A stretch of DNA of 64,000 bases from Prunus persica (lineage: Eukaryota; Streptophyta; Magnoliopsida; Rosales; Rosaceae): NCBI RefSeq assembly GCF_000346465.2, contig NC_034009.1, forward strand, positions 37,874,844 to 37,938,843. Direction: 5' to 3'. The notes beneath the pieces were generated by a model, which made no database searches, was not told the origin of the DNA, and saw only the letters and a program-made list of their open reading frames with translations. This document shows, in pieces, positions 58,249-64,000 of this stretch. A program made the position numbers and the translations under genes. Every line of letters begins with the position of its first letter. Positions within the stretch are counted from its first letter, which is position 1.

Positions 58249-60163
58249 TTATGTTGGCATAAAATTCAACATATGGTGGATCCCCTCAGTCCACATATGT
58301 TTGTCACCTTTACTCTTGCATTCAAATTCTATTGTCCTTTCAGCTGTTTTTATCCCAAAGTATGCCCTTGGTTTGCTTCCATCTTCCCTCTCCCTTCCCG
58401 GCCAGGCTGGGATGTCACAGTAGACTCCAGAGACTACACCTGCATTCATCACAGTGCAGCATCACGGTTGACGGGGGCAGAAGTTAATGTGAAATATTTG
58501 TTATGGGTATGAGAATGTTCTTACATTTCTTCTTTTTCGTAAATGTTCCCGCCATGTGCTTGCTTTTCATTTTGGCTACAACCTGTTATCATTCGAAGTA
58601 AGCTGATCAAATTCATTTATTGATTTTAGTGTTTTTTTTTTCTTTTTCAAATTTTTGTATCTTTGGCTTGTTTACCTGCCCATTTGAATTAATGTTGAAA
58701 GAAACTCGCTTCCAGTGGAGATCACCTGCATTCAAAAGTTACATTACTGTGAGTTTCACATTAGCCATCGAATTTATCCATGAATTCGGTTAGCTTAATT
58801 CACTATTGCTGCATGAATGTATCTTGGTAATGTCCTTTGTTTACCTTTCCTTGTACGTTTGAGGAGTTCACCTCCTCTAGTGACAAAGTTCAGTGCTGAA
58901 TTTGATTCTTTTCCTTCAAGTTTTTCGTCAGCCAGAACCAAGTTCGTGCCTCCGTACTCCTTTTGCAGCCTTACCTTAAGTGTAGCAGCTCCCCGTAAAG
59001 CTGTAACTCATGGATCAGAATAAAGTTGAACCAAAACTTGTGGTGTCGATATGTTTTAAACTAGTTTGTGATTAGCTTTATTGTGGTTTGAGTGTTGAGT
59101 TTGTTTAGTTTGAAATTTTGGGGAAAATTGTTGAGCCAAGGATTTTTGTTCTAAAATGATGGAATTTAGTATAGCTTTGTAGAGGCTTAGTGATACCTGT
59201 AGCTGCTCCAGCAGTTAAGGTCATGATATCTCCATTCGTCCTTGCATTTACTGCAGAGTTGACAACTGATAGAATGTGGTCATGATCAGCTCCCATTTCC
59301 TCCGCAATCTCAATGCAACGCGACGCTACAAGAGCAGCCGCAGATGCTAGTGCAGCTGATGTTTCGGTCCTCAGCTCCGATATTAGTGGCGCTTTCTGGT
59401 GGGCCGCTGAAGTTTCAGGCAATGCAGTTGAAGCTGCAACTGCTGCTACAGCAGCAGCAACCCCAGCCACAGAAACAGCTGCATGCAACTGAGCATTTTG
59501 GGTTCTGAGTTCCTGCTTCTTCCTCTCCTTTTGATCTTTCAACCACCTTCCCATTGTTTTCCCTCGCAAAATGCTCTTGTATAGCTGCAGAGAAACAACA
59601 ATGAGGAATTGGGAAATCACAATGATGAGGTTGATTGGTGAAAAGTGAATAGAATTACCCCATTATTGAGCAATTGCTGTTGAGTGGAAAGGAAATCTGG
59701 GTGGAGTGCTTGATGCAGTAAAAATAACTCCTGCATATATTAACCAGCTGTAAAAAGTTCATGTCTCTACTTGTGTTGGGGGAGAAGATTCGAAATTGGG
59801 ACCTCTCTCTCAACATTATCGAAGAAAAATACCACTAAATCAATATCCAGTTGATTGTTTTTATTGTGCTTCAGTGTATATTTTATTGGGAAAAGTTATC
59901 TTTTCGTAATCAAGTATAAATGACAAAAAAGTTGGTAAGCAATTATAGACTTAGTTTAAAATCATGCGCTCGTGCACATAAAACATCATGGTGATCCTAC
60001 GCTCTCAAAATTAAATATCATAAAATCATAGACCACCCAAGCAGAAATTGTAATGTTTTTTTTTCAGTAAATTGAAAAGAAAAAAAAAAGTGAATTTCAA
60101 CCAAAGGGTGGTAAAATATTTTTACTTACATTTGAAGCTTTAGAATTTTGACCAACAAAACAA

Positions 60164-60194
<31 letters not shown>

Positions 60195-60694
60195 TACCTT
60201 CATTTCTTCACTGTCTCTGGGTGAAATTGGAGGGCTACCCCCACTTGGCTGAAGTAGCCGTATTGGATCATAGCAAACACACAAACATATAACCCCATTA
60301 AAGAAAACCCAAAAATACCAAAAAATAAATAAAGATTTTCTTATAGTCAGACATAAAACACTTGTTTGGACATATAAATAAATTCTAATATCTTTGTTAA
60401 CTTGTTAAGTAGGAAACTAAATTAACTTACAGGCTCTCCTAAACGCATGGAAACTGTATCATGTGAACCAACACCATCAGAAGAAGTGAAGGCAGACTTG
60501 TTGTTGTCAAGATTTTTAGAAGCAACATTAACATGAGTGTGGGAAAGAGCTTTGGAGAGCTCCATGGCAGAGAGGCTCCATGATCTGGCCAGAAACTCCA
60601 TGGACTCCGTTGGAGTTTCCGGTGGTGGGGCACAAGCCTCGCCTGCCCAACTCATGCCACCATTTTCGTCTATGTCCTCTAGCCCCCCATGCAT
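58249..60694 (-). CDS. VAN3-binding protein / FORKED-like protein (DUF828 + PH domain), 409 aa, 8 exons
   Basis: Minus-strand exons: 60694-60431, 60248-60198, 59730-59659, 59584-59197, 59000-58845, 58725-58676, 58582-58525 and 58439-58249; 1230 nt with clean phases. N-terminus: [20 protein letters not shown], then [50 protein letters not shown] and [18 protein letters not shown], with [20 protein letters not shown], all marks of the DUF828 'auxin canalisation' domain. The C-terminal PH-like domain has [39 protein letters not shown] and [22 protein letters not shown]...[11 protein letters not shown]. Relatives bind the ARF-GAP VAN3 and help place PIN1 during leaf-vein patterning. Start: [10 protein letters not shown]; an ATG further upstream (60952) opens the same frame but gives unlikely sequence. 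Confidence 0.88.
60168..60194. repeat. (GA)n microsatellite at an intron 5' end
   Basis: A GA run (CT on the coding strand) starts directly after the GTAC donor of the second intron of the VAN3-binding-like gene. A long pyrimidine tract at the donor side is unusual. Confidence 0.9.
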
Positions 60695-62755
60695 CCCCTG
60701 TGTTGTTGGGCACTTCAAACCGCAAGAGCTCACTAAAACACCATGAAAAAACACACACGCATACACACTCAGAGAGTTAGAGTTAAGAGTTAAGAGCCAA
60801 GCCAAAAAAATAAGTCTAGTTTTCTTCTTTTTTGGGTTCTTGCTTACTTTTTTTGAAGCCCAATAGTGGAAAGGAGGAATGAGGAGATGAAGATTGAAGA
60901 GGAAGGGTACAATACAGTGCCTATTTAACAAGGTTGCAAAAGTGAGTTGCATGGTTTTTTTATTTATATTTATATTTAATTTTAAATTTTGTCCCCATCA
61001 TAAAATTGTTGCCTTTTCTTTTCCTCCTCACTCTCACTTGTGTGTGCTTTATGCATTTATGGGTAAAGACCCCATTTTTTCAGCGGCCTGTTCATGATTA
61101 CCAGGCTAAGGTTCCTTTTGACACCACCATTATCAAAGCTTAATTTAATAAAGCAAAATTATTCTGAGGGGCCCTTTTGCACCCAGCGGCACATCACATT
61201 GCCTTCTGCTTCTGGATCGTAACCCTAGGATCATTTACCCTAAGGTTTAAGAAAGTAAATGATGCTTCCATTGATTAGCTTCGTCCTCGGTTTCTTATTT
61301 AGATTGATGAGAGAAATTCTGCAAATGTGTCCCGCATCGAGGTTTAAAGTAACTTCTGTCTAAAGCTGATCTCTTTTCACTTTCTTTCACTCGTAACTTT
61401 TACTGTAGCTCAGAATAAAATTTTGAAAAGAAAAAAACAAAGGACAAACTTTGAGGCAAGCACCCTGGGCCCACCAACAGCCCCTAGAATATAATCTCAC
61501 TTCAGACAGCGGCATGGTTAGTGGTGGTATAACTTAAAAATTGTTTGAAGACCCACGCACCCAGCTGCGTGTATGGTAGAACTTTCATCATTGCTTGGAG
61601 CCTAAATCATGGGTTTTAATTGAGACTGAGAGAGAGCACCAACAATTTCTGAGGTCCCAATCGATTCTTTATTTTTATCGTAAATTTTGTGATTTGCATA
61701 ACTTAGCTTAATTTAAATCACCCCCTAGCCTCTGTGCTTTACGAGGTTGATTCATACTTGCAATTTCCAACCTATACAAGTCAAAAATTAGCTATTAATA
61801 AAATACAAGTGTAGAACAAGAAACAGAGGAGGAGGAGGAGAGACGCAGAAAAAGATTGGCAGGAATCTGAGGGATAGGGTTCCGTAATTAGAAGTACGAA
61901 AATCATAATCAAGTGACTCCAACCCTGCTTCAAATCATGGATTATTAAAGCTTTTAAATACAAAACTCGAAAGAATTTAACAACCGATAGATAGAAGGAT
62001 CTCTAATACCCTCTTCAAATCGACATCGAGACAGCCAATGAAGTTGTCCCATTCATCCTCTATAACATCTCATATCAAGATCTGAAGCAAAGAAAAATAG
62101 CATCAATGAGCACTTGTGTAGAAATCAAGCAAAAGAAGTCCATAAGTTTAACATTTTTCCACATAGAAACGCCTTGAGAAGAGATCAATATAGTTGATAC
62201 CTGAAATACTAGTTTTACTCTTTTTCCAGATTCTGAAGAGCCTGGGTGAACATCCAGGGCTTTGATCCGAAAAAGATACAGCAATAAGAACAGAAAGCAA
62301 CTCAATCCTGAATTGAATGAAATACATGGTCAAAACAACCAAATAGCACCGAAGAAAAAATTTATCATCTATTATCAGAATAATGGAAGCTACACTGTAC
62401 ACATCATCCACACAACATGATATGGGCTTAGTCATTTTTGCCACCTATGCACGCGAAAAGTCCAAGCTTCGGAGGTGAGCTTCAAGCGCATCCAGTGTGT
62501 TCATGCTTTTCCAGTCACATTTTTCTCATACGTTATGACATCTGACATGGAAGAACGAGAGCAATCCAAACTTCATGACATTTGCTACAGCAAGATGCAT
62601 GCTTTGAGTAATCTCCTTCAGATCTGTACCTGAAAAACAAACCAAGGCTGAATCTCTTGTAAACAACCACGCAGGTTTTGAGCAATTATATTCCATATGA
62701 TACAAAACTTAAGCACATAAAAGATAGTTTTATGCAACAGAAAACTGCATACCTA
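60695..62755. other. 5' region of the VAN3-binding-like gene and 3' region of the CK1-like gene
   Basis: No further gene is recognised. The part adjoining 62755 is the CK1 gene's 3' UTR. GTATGC directly after the stop (62754 down) and a pyrimidine/AG acceptor near 62633 suggest a small 3'-UTR intron. Confidence 0.5.
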
Positions 62756-64000
62756 TTACTTTGAGGAAGAAACCTGGTTTATTGATGGCATCCAACTGCT
62801 TGAAGCACCATTTTGGTTCCCAACTCCACGACCTAAGTTTGCATTTTCAGTCGGCCCCTCTGGTTTTTTATAATTTTTTCTGAGAGCATACGTAGAAGAT
62901 GGCATCGGCACATTGCTCACATGCTGTACCAATTACAAAAAAAGTCACGATCTACATTCGCCCAGTACAGTATTCACAACACAGGATTACAACATAACGT
63001 GCAACAGATGAGAACATCTTCCATGCAAACAAGAGTAGATACTTGATAAATACGCAAACAAACCATGATATGATTTACAGTTCAGGTTACATACATGTTT
63101 TTCAACCAGATTATTAGCACCTAAATTCTGGGCTGTTGACGATCTAAATTGCATATGAACATCTGGATGAGCAAGATTACTCGACCGTCTACGGTCTGCG
63201 ACCTCAGCTGATCCAGAAACATCATTAACTCCTGAAATCCATAAATAAAATGTAAGAACTGAGAATAGTCAGTAAACCAACATTTTATATATAATCAGAC
63301 TTCTCTAGTAATGCAAGCAAGGCTCTGAGATACCAAATGCTTTCTCAATACACTTATTTAAGGCCAATCGCATCAAGATTTGGTTCACTAACTACCCTGG
63401 AAATCAAGAGCAAACTGTAATTCTGGACCTTACCTTTAAGTCTCATCGCATCCATAGGCACTGGTCGACTGCTAGCCGCTGCTCGACCGTTAGTCGCTAC
63501 AGCTGGCTGAACACCCTAGATAAAGTTAGAAGGAAAAAAAAAAAAAAAAAAAAAAAAACCATGTAAGATTGAATATATCAGTACTTAAATACAAAACAGA
63601 TTTGAAGCAAAATTAAATACATAAAAGAAACAGAACATGGTCCCATGCTGAAGCAATTAATAGGAGATGGTAATAAAAGAAAATTCATGAAGATACTAAC
63701 AGATGATTGACCCTGGGTCCTTGTCTGTTGTGCCTGATGGTATTTTAGAATTGTCCAGTCAAATACATAATCAAAATCATACCCTGCAAAACAAGGAAGA
63801 TAATTTATAAACACCAAAATATATGATCAAAGTTTTCCACGAAGAAAAAGCTCATGTGTGCGAAGCATCAACTTGCCAGATGATGAGGGTTGCATTTTTT
63901 ACACCCAATTAATTTTGTAGGATATAGAATATGGTGAAAAGTGTGAAATAAATATCATACCTTCACGGCTGAATAAGTCACGAAACAGGCGCTTCAAGAA
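62756..64000 (-). CDS. casein kinase 1-like protein, C-terminal part (gene continues past the window)
   Basis: Minus-strand exons are 64000-63961 (partial), 63783 to about 63697, 63515-63434, 63231-63095 and 62923-62756. Reading [14 protein letters not shown], then [19 protein letters not shown], is the diagnostic end of the plant CK1 (CKL) kinase domain. The Ser-rich, low-complexity tail ([29 protein letters not shown], ..[15 protein letters not shown]) is the variable C-terminal extension that controls localisation and autophosphorylation. It phosphorylates Ser/Thr. The kinase core (ATP site, HRD, DFG) is outside the window, so activity cannot be judged. Confidence 0.9.
63535..63558. repeat. 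poly-A run in a CK1-like intron
   Basis: A homopolymer of about 24 A's (T's on the gene strand) next to the exon starting at 63515. It is probably part of the branch-to-acceptor pyrimidine tract and is prone to sequencing error. Confidence 0.85.

Noticed and set aside
58817..59023. Small plus-strand protein ending [13 protein letters not shown]
   Set aside because: The minus strand of this stretch is an exon of the VAN3-binding-like gene (GAATALRG...GELLKRTRK), with proper splice sites.
60422..60952. Longer N-terminus for the VAN3-binding-like protein from 60952
   Set aside because: The added 86 residues are Lys-runs and hydrophobic stretches not seen in the family; the start at 60694 fits better.
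1..64000. CRISPR arrays, bacterial-type operons, ribosome-binding sites
   Set aside because: The window is plant nuclear DNA; the direct repeats present are microsatellites, minisatellites or transposon parts.

Overview
The window looks like nuclear DNA of a core-eudicot, probably woody, plant. It is AT-rich, has split genes with GT-AG introns and dinucleotide microsatellites, and carries typical plant families: a DREB factor, GT47 exostosin, a TIP aquaporin, a JINGUBANG-like WD40 protein and a VAN3-binding-like protein. It also carries plant transposons, including a Cassandra LTR. The family may be Rosaceae, but that is only an impression. Exon limits below were read by eye from splice signals, frame continuity and family similarity. 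For every gene model presented as intact, the exon lengths sum to a multiple of three.

Layout. 1-12.3 kb is gene-poor and transposon-rich: a MITE-like element, a 2-kb non-autonomous copia-type LTR element, and a long-TIR element with a solo LTR inside it. 12.3-13.1 kb (-) is a DREB A-4 type factor. 13.1-18.8 kb has no clear gene but holds a 146-bp tandem duplication and a MITE. 18.8-22.3 kb (-) is a conserved basic protein with a gypsy gag fragment in its third intron. 23.4-26.2 kb (-) is a GT47 glycosyltransferase. 27.1-29.8 kb is intergenic and holds a Cassandra solo LTR. 29.8-32.5 kb (+) is exosome subunit RRP46, with a 21-nt micro-exon.

33.7-48.7 kb is the most distinctive region: three tandem carotenoid cleavage dioxygenase (CCD) genes on the + strand with one shared 13-exon plan. 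Only the middle copy (B, 617 aa) reads through. Copy A has an out-of-frame first exon and a stop codon just before the fourth iron-binding histidine. Copy C has a frame-breaking lesion in exon 5 that contains a 21-nt inverted copy of sequence a few bases downstream, a sign of template switching. A Harbinger-like element with a Helitron nested inside lies between A and B.

49.4-50.7 kb (+) is an intronless JINGUBANG-like WD40 protein. 51.1-52.1 kb (-) is a TIP4;1-like aquaporin. 54.6-57.9 kb (+) is a two-domain glyoxalase I, probably plastidial. 58.2-60.7 kb (-) is a VAN3-binding/FORKED-like DUF828-PH protein, convergent with the glyoxalase. 62.8-64.0 kb (-) is the 3' end of a casein kinase 1-like gene that runs off the window. 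Apart from the CCD array, the genes form no pathway: this is ordinary euchromatic plant gene space with many small non-autonomous transposons.
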